A stretch of DNA of 64,000 nt, from assembly GCA_031406575.1 (NCBI GenBank), contig JANOHP010000181.1:8399-72398 (forward strand), read 5' to 3'. Shown here in pieces: positions 16,016 to 24,213 of the stretch (position 1 is the first letter of the stretch; each line of letters starts with the position of its first letter). A program made the translations under genes and the position numbers. The DNA is from Ga0077555 sp031406575 (GTDB lineage: Bacteria > Pseudomonadota > Alphaproteobacteria > Rhizobiales > Hyphomicrobiaceae). The notes under the pieces were generated by a model. It was not told the origin of the DNA. It searched no databases and saw nothing but the letters and a program-made list of their open reading frames with translations.

Positions 16016-19000
16016 ATGTTTGGTGACTTGCTGAAATCCCGCCGGTTTGCGCCACTCTTTTGGTGCCAATTCTTTTCTGCGTTGAATGACAATCTGCTGA
16101 AACAGGGATTGGTCATTCTGATAACCTTTACGCTGGTCGCGTCGCAGAAAGCCGCGCTGGTGCCGCTGGCGGGCGCGGTGTTCATTGCGCCGTATTTCTT
16201 CTTGTCGGCCTTGGGTGGCCAGCTCGCCGATCGCTTCGACAAGGCGCTCATGGCCGAACGCATCAAGTTGGCCGAGATCGCGGTGGCTTTGGTCGCCTGC
16301 GCCGGGTTTCTCCTCCACTCCGTTCCACTGCTGTTTGTCGCCCTGGGCCTTTTCGGCATCATCGGTGCGCTGTTTGGCCCGATCAAATACGGCGTGCTGC
16401 CCGAGCAACTGTCGGCCGACGAGCTGTCGTCGGGGAACGCCCTCGTCGAAGGCGCAACCTTCCTGGCAATCCTGGGTGGGACGCTATTGGCCGGTTTCGT
16501 CGTCGGCCGCGACGCTGATCCCACGCTCGTGTCGGTCATCATTCTGGGGCTGGCCATCGCCTGCTGGATTTCGGCCAAGCTGATGCCCGCCAGAGGGGCG
16601 GCCGCGCCGGATTTGAAAATTGATCGCAATCCTCTTTCATCCACGCGTCGGCTCATCGGCGAGCTGCGCACGACCGATCGCCTGTGGGTCGGCGGCCATA
16701 TCGTGTCGTGGTTCTGGGCCGTAGGCGGTGTGGCATTGGCATTGCTGCCCGCGCTCATCTACGATCGCCTGGGCGGCTCCGAAGCCGTGTTGTCGCTCGC
16801 CATCGCGCTGTTCACGGTCGGTATCGCGGTGGGATCGCTCGTCGCCGCCAAGGCCAGCCACCACCGCCCCAACTTGGCGCTGGTGCCGGTTGGCGCCGTG
16901 TTGATGGGTGTCGTCTCGATGCAGATTGGCGCTTTGCTCGCGGCCGCGCCGGACGCTGCCGGTGCGCTCGGTGCCTGGGATTTCGCGACGAGTTGGACGG
17001 GCGGCTCGCTGCTGCTGGCGCTGTTTGCCTTGGCGTTCTCCGGCGGCCTCTACATCGTCCCCTCGTTCACCGCCGTGCAGGGTTGGGCGCCCGTCGATCG
17101 CCGGGCGCGCGTCATCGCCGCCGTCAACGTCATGAATGCGGCCTACATGGTTGCTTCGTCGGTCCTTGTCGCGCTGTTGCAGACGATGGGCCTGGGCGTT
17201 GCCGAACTGTTCGTGCTGCTGGGGGTGTGCAATCTCGTCGTCGCCGCGCTCGTGTTGCGCGCGTGGGGACGCGATGGCGTGCAGGACGTGGCGCGCTTCC
17301 TCTGCAAGCTGTTCTTACGCATGGAAGTGCGCGGCATCGAGAACCTGCCTGTGGCTGGCACGCGCGCTATCATCGCGCCCAATCATACCAGCCTGCTCGA
17401 TGGCCCAATCCTGCACGCGATCCTGCCGGGACATGCCGCGTTCGCGGTCGACACGGGCATTGCGGGCAAGCGCTGGGCCAAGCCGTTTTTGCGACTGATC
17501 AACGCCGTCACCATCGATCCGACGCGGCCGCTTGCGACGCGCCACCTCGTCCACATCGTCAAGGGTGGACAAACGGTCGTCATCTTCCCCGAGGGGCGCA
17601 TCACCGTCACCGGCGGCCTGATGAAAGTCTACGACGGCACCGCCATGATCGCGGAAAAGGCCGACGCGTGGGTGATCCCCGTGCGCATCGAAGGCCCCGA
17701 GCGGTCGCCGCTCAGCTATTTGACGCGCTCCAAGGTCAAACGCGCTTGGTTTCCCAAAACGGTCGTGACGATTCTGCCGCCGCGCAAAATCCAGGTTGCG
17801 CCCGAGTTGAAGGGCAAAGCGCGCCGGCAGGCCGCGGGCGCCAAGCTGCAGGACATCATGGTCGACAGTGCGGTCGAGACGGCCCGCACCGATCAGACGC
17901 TGTTTTCCGCCTTGGTCGAGGCCCGCGACACGCGCGCCACCGCACGCCCCGCCGTCGAAGACCCGATGGGCACGAAGCTGTCCTACAAGCGGTTGGTGCT
18001 GGGTGCGCAAATCCTCGGCGCCAAGCTCTCGAGCGAGGGCAAACCCGGCAGCTCCATCGGCGTATTGTTGCCGAATTCGGCGGGCGTGGCCGTCACCTTC
18101 TTTGCGCTGCAAACAATTGGCCGCGTCCCGGCGATGATCAACTTCACTGCCGGCGCCATGAACGTCATCGCCGCCTGCCGCGCGGCCCAAGTCGACGTGG
18201 TGCTGACGTCGCACGCTTTCATCGAAAAAGGCCGCCTGGACGACCTCATCGCCAAGATGACCGATGCGGGCATCCGTATGGTCTATCTCGAGGACGTGAG
18301 GGCGAGCATCGGCACGATGGATAAACTGCGTGGGTTCCTGCAGGGCAGCCGCCCGCAGGTGGTGCGCCAGCCCAACGATCCCGCCGTCGTGTTGTTCACT
18401 TCGGGTTCGGAGGGCACGCCCAAGGGTGTCGTCCTCTCTCACCGCAACATCATCGCCAACACGGCACAGTGTTTGGCGCGCATCTCCGCCAACGGCGACG
18501 ACAAGGTGTTCAACGTATTGCCCGTGTTCCACTCGTTCGGTTTGACGGGCGGCATGATGATGCCGCTGCTGGGTGGCATTCCGGTCTATATGTATCCTTC
18601 GCCGCTGCACTACCGCATCGTGCCCGAACTGATCTACGGTACCAATGCCACGATCCTGTTTGGCACGGACACGTTCCTCAACGGCTACGCGCGCACCGCG
18701 CACCCCTACGACTTCCACAACGTGCGCCTGATCATGGCCGGCGCCGAAGCCGTCAAGGAGCGCACCCGCACGCTGTATATGGACCGGTTCGGGGTGCGCA
18801 TTCTCGAAGGCTACGGCGTCACCGAAACAGCGCCCGTTCTGGCGATCAACACGCCACTCGCCAATCGGGCGGGCACGGTGGGCCGCTTGTCACCGCTGAT
18901 GGAGGCGCGCCTCGAGCCCGTTCCCGGCATCACCGATGGTGGCCGCCTGATCGTGCGCGGGCCCAACGTCATGCTGGGGTACTATCGCACCGAAAATCCC

Positions 19001-19456
19001 GGCGTGCTCGAGCCGCCGGCCGACGGCTGGCACGATACGGGCGACATCGTCTCGATCGATGCGGATGGCTACATCACGATCAAAGGCCGCGTGAAACGCT
19101 TCGCCAAGATTGCCGGCGAGATGGTCTCGCTATCGGCCGTCGAGGCGCTGGCCGCCGAGCTGTGGCCGGCCGCGCTGTCGGTGGTGGTCTCGCTGCCCGA
19201 CGCGCGCAAAGGCGAGCGTCTGGTGCTCATCACGCAGGAGAAAACGGCGGCCCGCGACGCCTTCCAACGCCACGCGCGCGGCAAAGGCGCCTCCGAACTC
19301 GCCGTCCCCGCCGACTACCTCATCGTCGACCGCCTGCCGTTGCTGGGCAGCGGCAAGCCGGACTATGTGGCGGCGCTGGAATTAGTGAAGGAGCGCATGG
19401 GGGCGAGCAAGGTGGTGGAGGCTGGGGTCGAGGCCGAAGCGGAGGCTGCGGCGTGA
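16016..19456 (+). CDS. aas: Lysophospholipid transporter / acyltransferase / acyl-ACP synthetase fusion
   Basis: This protein combines LplT, PlsC and Aas activities: flipping of lysophospholipid across the inner membrane, re-acylation, and fatty-acid activation. Of 1146 residues, about 1-410 are an MFS carrier (SRRFAPLFWCQFFSALNDNL at the start). Residues about 420-620 are a PlsC acyltransferase with HTSLLD near 455 and FPEGR near 523. The rest is an AMP-binding synthetase with TSGSEGTPKG near 795, GYGVTETAP near 932 and GWHDTGDIV. ATG 16016 has GAGGGA upstream and matches LplT N-termini; the frame is open to GTG 15938, which abuts the previous stop. In E. coli, lplT and aas are separate neighbouring genes. 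Confidence 0.93.
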   Translation: MFGDLLKSRRFAPLFWCQFFSALNDNLLKQGLVILITFTLVASQKAALVPLAGAVFIAPYFFLSALGGQLADRFDKALMAERIKLAEIAVALVACAGFLLHSVPLLFVALGLFGIIGALFGPIKYGVLPEQLSADELSSGNALVEGATFLAILGGTLLAGFVVGRDADPTLVSVIILGLAIACWISAKLMPARGAAAPDLKIDRNPLSSTRRLIGELRTTDRLWVGGHIVSWFWAVGGVALALLPALIYDRLGGSEAVLSLAIALFTVGIAVGSLVAAKASHHRPNLALVPVGAVLMGVVSMQIGALLAAAPDAAGALGAWDFATSWTGGSLLLALFALAFSGGLYIVPSFTAVQGWAPVDRRARVIAAVNVMNAAYMVASSVLVALLQTMGLGVAELFVLLGVCNLVVAALVLRAWGRDGVQDVARFLCKLFLRMEVRGIENLPVAGTRAIIAPNHTSLLDGPILHAILPGHAAFAVDTGIAGKRWAKPFLRLINAVTIDPTRPLATRHLVHIVKGGQTVVIFPEGRITVTGGLMKVYDGTAMIAEKADAWVIPVRIEGPERSPLSYLTRSKVKRAWFPKTVVTILPPRKIQVAPELKGKARRQAAGAKLQDIMVDSAVETARTDQTLFSALVEARDTRATARPAVEDPMGTKLSYKRLVLGAQILGAKLSSEGKPGSSIGVLLPNSAGVAVTFFALQTIGRVPAMINFTAGAMNVIAACRAAQVDVVLTSHAFIEKGRLDDLIAKMTDAGIRMVYLEDVRASIGTMDKLRGFLQGSRPQVVRQPNDPAVVLFTSGSEGTPKGVVLSHRNIIANTAQCLARISANGDDKVFNVLPVFHSFGLTGGMMMPLLGGIPVYMYPSPLHYRIVPELIYGTNATILFGTDTFLNGYARTAHPYDFHNVRLIMAGAEAVKERTRTLYMDRFGVRILEGYGVTETAPVLAINTPLANRAGTVGRLSPLMEARLEPVPGITDGGRLIVRGPNVMLGYYRTENPGVLEPPADGWHDTGDIVSIDADGYITIKGRVKRFAKIAGEMVSLSAVEALAAELWPAALSVVVSLPDARKGERLVLITQEKTAARDAFQRHARGKGASELAVPADYLIVDRLPLLGSGKPDYVAALELVKERMGASKVVEAGVEAEAEAAA

Positions 19457-19486
19457 GGGTTCGCAAGACACGAGGCGTTTGTGGCC

Positions 19487-19757
19487 ACCGACTTGGCGTC
19501 GACCCTGAATGATGAAACGATGATGGGGGTTAGCGATGAAGGTATCGTCGCGGGTTCGTCAATTTCTGGTTCCCTGGCCGAAGCAGCGCAGCAGCGCTGC
19601 GCAGAGCCGGGGTCTTTCCCAAGAATAGTCGAACGCAACGTTCGGGCTTGCTCGCTCAGTCGCGCAGCGGCGTCGTCACGCCCTACCCGAACCGGGAAAC
19701 CAGTGGAGAGGTGGCGCCAATGTGCCCGACCTGGGGCCGATCCTGAATGATGAAACG
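19487..19757. repeat. Imperfect direct repeat pair of about 33 bp
   Basis: Two related copies (19487-19519 and 19725-19757) share an identical 16-bp core CCTGAATGATGAAACG and about 80 percent of the rest. They lie 238 bp apart in the 400-bp gap between aas and the MoaD-like gene. No convincing gene lies between them; a short frame at 19481 overlaps the first copy but has no ribosome-binding site. Origin unknown. Confidence 0.6.
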
Positions 19758-19858
19758 GTAAGCATATGGTCCCGAAATGGAATTCGGCTGTTTCTTTCTA
19801 GAATATGAGGATTGGTCTACACTCCAGCTCGACACCGTCCTCTCGCTGAAGCGCGCGC

Positions 19859-20110
19859 ATGCAAATCACTCTCAAACTCTATGCCTCGCTCGGCGTCTAT
19901 CTGCCGTCCCATGCGGAGCGCAATGAGGCGTCGGTCGAGGTGGCCGAGGGGACGACGATCCTCGAGGTGCTCGATCGCTATCAGGTGCCGCGCGCGTCCT
20001 GCCATCTCGTGCTGCGCAACGGCATTTTCCAGCCGCCGGCTTCGCGGGCCCAAGTGCGCCTCGCACCTGGTGACGCCATCGCCGTCTGGCCGCCGGTTGC
20101 AGGGGGATAG
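19859..20110 (+). CDS. MoaD/ThiS family sulfur-carrier protein
   Basis: A small ubiquitin-like protein of 83 aa that ends in the diagnostic Gly-Gly (WPPVAGG). In this family the C-terminal glycine is adenylated and converted to a thiocarboxylate, which donates sulfur in molybdopterin, thiamine or other pathways. The MQITLKLYASLGVYLP start and the LRLAPGDAI-like segment before the tail fit MoaD/ThiS. A true ThiS is encoded at 51857 beside thiG, so this copy may serve another pathway. It stands alone: no MoaE, ThiF-type activating enzyme or moa gene is adjacent. A hairpin repeat separates it from convergent argJ. Confidence 0.8.
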   Translation: MQITLKLYASLGVYLPSHAERNEASVEVAEGTTILEVLDRYQVPRASCHLVLRNGIFQPPASRAQVRLAPGDAIAVWPPVAGG

Positions 20111-20156
20111 GACGTTTTGCTGTGAATCGTAATCGGGTGGCGGGCGTCGTAGGCGT

Positions 20157-20246
20157 CGTAGGTTGGGTCAAGGCCCCTTGGCCGCGACCCAACAATGCCC
20201 GGTATGCCGTGAATGTTGGGTCGCGCTGCGCTTGACCCAACCTACG
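20157..20246. repeat. Palindromic REP-like element between convergent genes
   Basis: Perfect 16-bp arms (CGTAGGTTGGGTCAAG at 20157-20172 and its complement at 20231-20246) enclose smaller GACCCAAC/GTTGGGTC palindromes. Such GTTGGGT elements are widespread intergenic repeats in proteobacteria. Its position between the MoaD-like gene and argJ allows it to act as a bidirectional transcription barrier. Confidence 0.8.
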
Positions 20247-20271
20247 TGGAACGTCCTACGTGGAAAGCGCT

Positions 20272-21522
20272 CTAGCTGCGATAATCCGCGTTGATCGATA
20301 TGTAGTCGTGCGTCAGGTCGCACGTCCAGATCGTGGCTTGGCCCTTGCCGATGCCGACGTCGACGCGGATGTCGATTTCGCGGGCTTTCATGTATTGGGC
20401 CATCGTCGGTTCATCGTAGGTGGCCGCGCGCTCACCGTTCTGGGCCACGATCCGCTCTCCGAACCAGATCGAGAGCTTGTCGCGATCGGCCGCTTCGCCG
20501 GCTTTGCCGACGGCCATGACAATGCGCCCCCAGTTGGGGTCCTCACCGGCAATCGCGGTTTTGACGAGCGGTGAGTTGGCAATCGACAAGCCGATGATGC
20601 GGGCCGCTGCATCGGTTTCCGCGCCCTCGATCTTCAGCGTCACGAACTTGGAGACGCCCTCGCCGTCCTTCGCCACCATGATGGCGAGCTCTTTCAGGAG
20701 GTCATGGGTGGCCTCCGTGAACGCGGCGAGGGCGGGATCGGCGGCATCGTCCACCCTCTTCTGGCCCCTCTTTGCAGACGCGCCTGTGGCAAACATCAGG
20801 CAGGTATCGCTGGTGGAGGTGTCACCGTCGACGGTCATGCAATTGAAACTCGTCGCTGCGCCGTTGGCCACCACCTTCTGCAACGCGGCGGCGGAGATGG
20901 CGGCGTCCGTGAACAGGAAACACAGCATCGTCGCCATATCGGGCGCGATCATGCCCGCGCCTTTGCAGAAGCCGTTGATCGTCACCTCGACGCCACCGAT
21001 GCGCGTCTTGCGCGTGGCGAGCTTAGGGTATGTGTCGGTGGTCATGATCGCGCGGGCAGCGTCGGCGCAGGCGCCAGAGGTGGCCGCTTTGGTCAAGCCG
21101 TCGAGCAAGTGGGAAAACTTCGAGGCATCGAGCGGTTCACCGATGACACCGGTCGACGCGAGATAAACCTCATCGGGTCCGCAATCCACAGCTTTGCCCG
21201 CAAACTGGGCCGTCATCTGCACGGCCTCGCGGCCCTTCTTGCCGGTGAAGGCATTGGAGTTGCCCGAGTTGACGACGAGAACGCGGGCTTTGCCGCCTTT
21301 CAGGCTCTGCCGGCACCACAACACAGGGGCCGAACACGTTTTCGATTGGGTCAGGACGCCCGCCGCTGTCGTGCCCGCGTCGAACACCGCGACCATCAAG
21401 TCCGTCCGGTTCTTGTAGCGGATGCCGGCTTCGCAAGCCGCGAACCGCACGCCGTCGATGACGGGAACGTCGGCAAGCTTTGCCGGTGCGAAGGGAGAGA
21501 CTTTGGCGTCGCCGGTGGCCAT
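20272..21522 (-). CDS. argJ: Bifunctional glutamate N-acetyltransferase / N-acetylglutamate synthase
   Basis: Carries out the recycling step of arginine synthesis (acetylornithine plus glutamate) and can also acetylate glutamate from acetyl-CoA. The 416-residue precursor cleaves itself before a threonine in the conserved KGAGMIAPDMATMLCF segment, giving alpha and beta chains. The MTVDGDTSTSDT motif and the C-terminal HDYISINADYRS are typical. ATG 21522 (MATGDAKVSPFAP) matches family N-termini; 14 further residues are open upstream. No other arg gene is nearby. Confidence 0.95.
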   Translation of the reverse strand: MATGDAKVSPFAPAKLADVPVIDGVRFAACEAGIRYKNRTDLMVAVFDAGTTAAGVLTQSKTCSAPVLWCRQSLKGGKARVLVVNSGNSNAFTGKKGREAVQMTAQFAGKAVDCGPDEVYLASTGVIGEPLDASKFSHLLDGLTKAATSGACADAARAIMTTDTYPKLATRKTRIGGVEVTINGFCKGAGMIAPDMATMLCFLFTDAAISAAALQKVVANGAATSFNCMTVDGDTSTSDTCLMFATGASAKRGQKRVDDAADPALAAFTEATHDLLKELAIMVAKDGEGVSKFVTLKIEGAETDAAARIIGLSIANSPLVKTAIAGEDPNWGRIVMAVGKAGEAADRDKLSIWFGERIVAQNGERAATYDEPTMAQYMKAREIDIRVDVGIGKGQATIWTCDLTHDYISINADYRS

Positions 21523-21770
21523 GGCTCGGTTCCTCGGGTGGGGGCGGAAAATCCTCGAGCGCATATAGAGCGGGTTGCCGCCTCCGGTTCAAGGGCGACG
21601 ACACAGCCGCCTCTAATCCGGTTCCACCGGCGTGCAGCGCGCCCTTGGCTCACACTGCACAGCGGTACTGGCGGGATATTCACAAGCCGACTACTGTCTG
21701 GATGGGTTCTGACCGAGCCCTAAGAACGCGCGAGCCACCGTGCCGCAAGAGACATGGGAGTGAACACGCA

Positions 21771-22886
21771 ATGCTGTGGAACAAGCTGGCCGCTGGTGCG
21801 GCCGCATCCTTAGTCGTAGTCGGGCTAGCCCTGTCGCCGTCGGCGGCGCAGACGCCCGCCGCGCCCCAGAAGCTGCGCTTTCAGGCGAGCTTCCCGGGAT
21901 CCAGCACGTTCATGGACACTTTCAGGTCGTTCACGGAGCGTGTGCGCCTCATGTCGGGGGGGCGCATCGATATCGAGCCCTTGCCGGCCGGCACACTCGT
22001 TCCCGCCTTCGAGGTTCTCGATGCGGTGCATAAAAAGGTCATCGACGGCGGCCACACCGCTTCGGCCTACTGGGTCGGCAAGCATCGCGCCGGAGCGCTG
22101 TTCGGCCCGACGCCGGGTGGCCCGTTCGGCTTCGACATTCTCGACTATCAAGGTTGGCTCTATCACGGTGGCGGCCTTGCCCTCTATCGTGAATTCTACC
22201 AGACGATCCTGCAGAGAAACGTCGAGCCCCTCCCGCTCGGAACTGTCGCCAACCAAGCGCTCGGCTGGTTCAAGACGCCGGTCAAAAGCTGGGAAGATCT
22301 GAAGGGTCGCAAGTGCCGCCAGACAGGTCTCACCGCCGAGGTCTACTCCAAGTCCGGCATGGCGGTCGTCAACATGCCCGGCGGTGAAATCGTGCCCGCA
22401 GGTGAGCGCGGCGTCATCGATTGCGGTGAGTGGGTCGGCCCCGCCGAAGACATGAAACTCGGGCTGCACACGATCTGGAAATACCTCTACATGCCGGCAA
22501 CGCACGAGCCGGCAACATCGATCGAGCTGCTCATCAACGGCGACCTGTGGAAGAGCCTCGGCCCTGATCTCAAAGCGATCATCGAGGCCGCAACCTGGGA
22601 AGCAACCTTCAAGAACGAGATGCTGTTGCACAGCCTCAACGCAGCGGCCATCAAGGACTTGACGGAAAAGCACAACGTCAAGATCGAGCGGACGCCCGAC
22701 GACGTATTGAAAAAGACGCTGGAAGCCTGGGACGAGATCGCCCGGATCGAGTCGGAGAAAAACCCCTTCTTCAAGAAGGTCTACGACAGCCAGCGCGCTT
22801 ACGCATCTCAGGTGGTGCCGGCACGGCGCGCCATCGCGCTCGACTACAGCTACGGCGCCAACTACTACTGGCCCGAGAAGAAATAA
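21771..22886 (+). CDS. TRAP transporter substrate-binding protein (DctP family)
   Basis: The periplasmic binding protein of a tripartite ATP-independent transporter, which captures an organic acid for a DctQM-type permease. The 371-residue protein starts at ATG 21771 with GGGAG upstream and has a signal peptide (LAAGAAASLVVVGLALSPSA, cleavage after AAQ). The mature part shows DctP/TakP-like features: KLRFQASFPGSSTFMDTF at the front and AGERGVIDCGEWVGPAEDM in the second lobe. The permease genes are not adjacent, so the partner lies elsewhere or is shared. Ligand unknown. A strong terminator follows at 22944. Confidence 0.9.
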   Translation: MLWNKLAAGAAASLVVVGLALSPSAAQTPAAPQKLRFQASFPGSSTFMDTFRSFTERVRLMSGGRIDIEPLPAGTLVPAFEVLDAVHKKVIDGGHTASAYWVGKHRAGALFGPTPGGPFGFDILDYQGWLYHGGGLALYREFYQTILQRNVEPLPLGTVANQALGWFKTPVKSWEDLKGRKCRQTGLTAEVYSKSGMAVVNMPGGEIVPAGERGVIDCGEWVGPAEDMKLGLHTIWKYLYMPATHEPATSIELLINGDLWKSLGPDLKAIIEAATWEATFKNEMLLHSLNAAAIKDLTEKHNVKIERTPDDVLKKTLEAWDEIARIESEKNPFFKKVYDSQRAYASQVVPARRAIALDYSYGANYYWPEKK

Positions 22887-22943
22887 CTTCCGGTCACGCG
22901 CCCACGTCCTGCTACCACCGGGACGTGGGGAAACAATCAAGGG

Positions 22944-22968
22944 CGGCCATTGCGATGGCCGACTTTTT
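22944..22968 (+). terminator. Rho-independent terminator after the TRAP gene
   Basis: A 7-bp perfect stem CGGCCAT/ATGGCCG with a TGCG loop is followed by ACTTTTT. A second hairpin (CCCACGTCC/GGACGTGGG, 22901-22929) precedes it. Confidence 0.85.
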
Positions 22969-22992
22969 CATGGTGTGCCGCCGCCACCGCGT

Positions 22993-23793
22993 TCACGCGA
23001 TCGGCTTTTCGTCGTCCCAGACCTTCTCCGGCATCGGCAAACCAACCCACATGTCTGGTCCCAGCGGGTCCTTCGGCGTGATGCCGATGAACGTCTCCAG
23101 GATCATCATCATCTGCCGGGTGTGTTGGCCCGCGTGCCACGTCGTACGTTCGAGGAAGTCGTGCAGGGACTGATCGCCGTAGTAGACGTCGGCCATCTCG
23201 TCCCATTCCAACGATGCGCCGTCCTCGGCCCACCACGCGTTGAACCGGCTTTGCACGTCGGCGCCGTAGGCCAGGATGTCGGCTTTGCGGGCCCCGCCTT
23301 CGGGGGCGTTGCGGCTGTAGGCGCCCTCGATCAATGCTTGGCCATCGACGACGAGTTCGAGCCACGCGTCGATGACGTTGAACGTGTGCCACGCCAGATT
23401 GGCGAAGCTGCGCGGACGACCCGGCACCTGCGCCTGCATTTTTTCTTCGGGCATTTGTCCGAAAAAGCGCTGCTCGGCCGTCAAGATGACGTCGATGCGC
23501 CGCACCAGCTCTTTCGGCTCGAGCATGGTCTGCTCGGGTAGCGTGATGCCCGCGATTCTGGCGACGTCGCGGAGGATCTGGCCATTGGCCCATCCGTCGC
23601 CACGTGTGACGACCGGCACCATCTTGATGCCGAACCGTGCGAGTTCGCCCCAGGCGTCCTTGTCTTCGAGGACGTTGCGGGAAATGAACGGCACGTTTTG
23701 CTTACCAAGGAACTCCTTGGTTCGGAGACAACTGGTTCAGCCAGGGTGCCAATAGACCCGGATGGCATCGTCGGCCGTGTGGGGGCTGGTCAT
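22993..23793 (-). CDS. Probable selenoprotein: glutaredoxin-DinB fusion with in-frame UGA (UxxC)
   Basis: From ATG 23793 (GGAG seven bases upstream) the frame encodes MTSPHTADDAIRVYWHPG, then TGA at 23739-23737, then TSCLRTKEFLGKQNVPFI and on to 22993: 266 residues with the UGA at position 19. UGA replaces the first Cys of a glutaredoxin CxxC, giving U-T-S-C. Residues about 10-95 look like glutaredoxin, with a cis-Pro loop KMVPVV and GDGWANGQ. The C-terminal part is DinB-like, with putative metal histidines in LAWHTFNVIDAW and TTWHAGQHTRQMMM. Without readthrough the only product starts at GTG 23694 and lacks the redox motif. A SECIS-like hairpin follows the UGA. The alternative is a Cys-to-stop mutation. 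Confidence 0.75.
23705..23736 (-). promoter_or_regulatory. Bacterial SECIS-like hairpin following the UGA codon
   Basis: An 8-bp perfect inverted repeat ACCAAGGA/TCCTTGGT begins 15 nt after the UGA. Folded with a 4-nt loop (AGUU) it puts a guanosine at the second loop position, 24 nt from the UGA. Bacterial SECIS elements have an apical loop roughly 16-37 nt downstream with a G in its first two positions, so the match is good. The stem uses codons such as CTT and GGT that are disfavoured in this GC-rich genome, suggesting selection on RNA structure. Confidence 0.65.
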
Positions 23794-24213
23794 GGGAGGT
23801 CTCCGTTGCGGTCGTTGATCGCGACTCTAGTCCCGCCGATGCCGCGCTGTCCACGTGAGATCGCCTGCGGCCCGTCATTCCAGGGGGGGGTGATCTGTCG
23901 CCCTAGAGCTCCCGTTTTGTCATCCTCGGGCTCGTCTCGGGCCCATTATTCGGTTGACCGTTGCGCTGCAACATGAGACAACGGCCTATCGCTCGAAGAG
24001 CGGTTCTCGGCGCTCCAGCCGCGTGAAGGGACTTGTCCAGGCTCTCGGGCATTGCCACGAGCCACCATTAGTCCTTCTGTAGAGCGCCTCGATCCTCCCG
24101 TCCATCCGACTGCCCAGGCCACGCGGGGCGTCACCAGAATCGAACCGCGATCCGCGGGTTCTGCCGCGTTGTCGGCGGGCTTTGGCGTGTTCGCCCCCAA
24201 TGAAAGTCTCTCT
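23794..24213. other. Divergent intergenic region
   Basis: This 420-bp gap separates the selenoprotein candidate from the DEAD-box helicase. I see no gene; the upstream extension of the helicase frame (from 24052) is of low complexity and does not look like helicase sequence. The TCATCCTCGGGCTCG stretch near 23920 resembles a decayed copy of the REP-type palindromes found at 29507 and 34884. Confidence 0.35.

Noticed and set aside
17315..18718. 467-codon minus-strand frame inside aas
   Set aside because: Shadow of the AMP-binding and acyltransferase coding sequence; no ribosome-binding site or domain.
19481..19750. 89-codon plus-strand frame between aas and the MoaD-like gene
   Set aside because: No ribosome-binding site, unconserved composition, and it spans the direct repeats.
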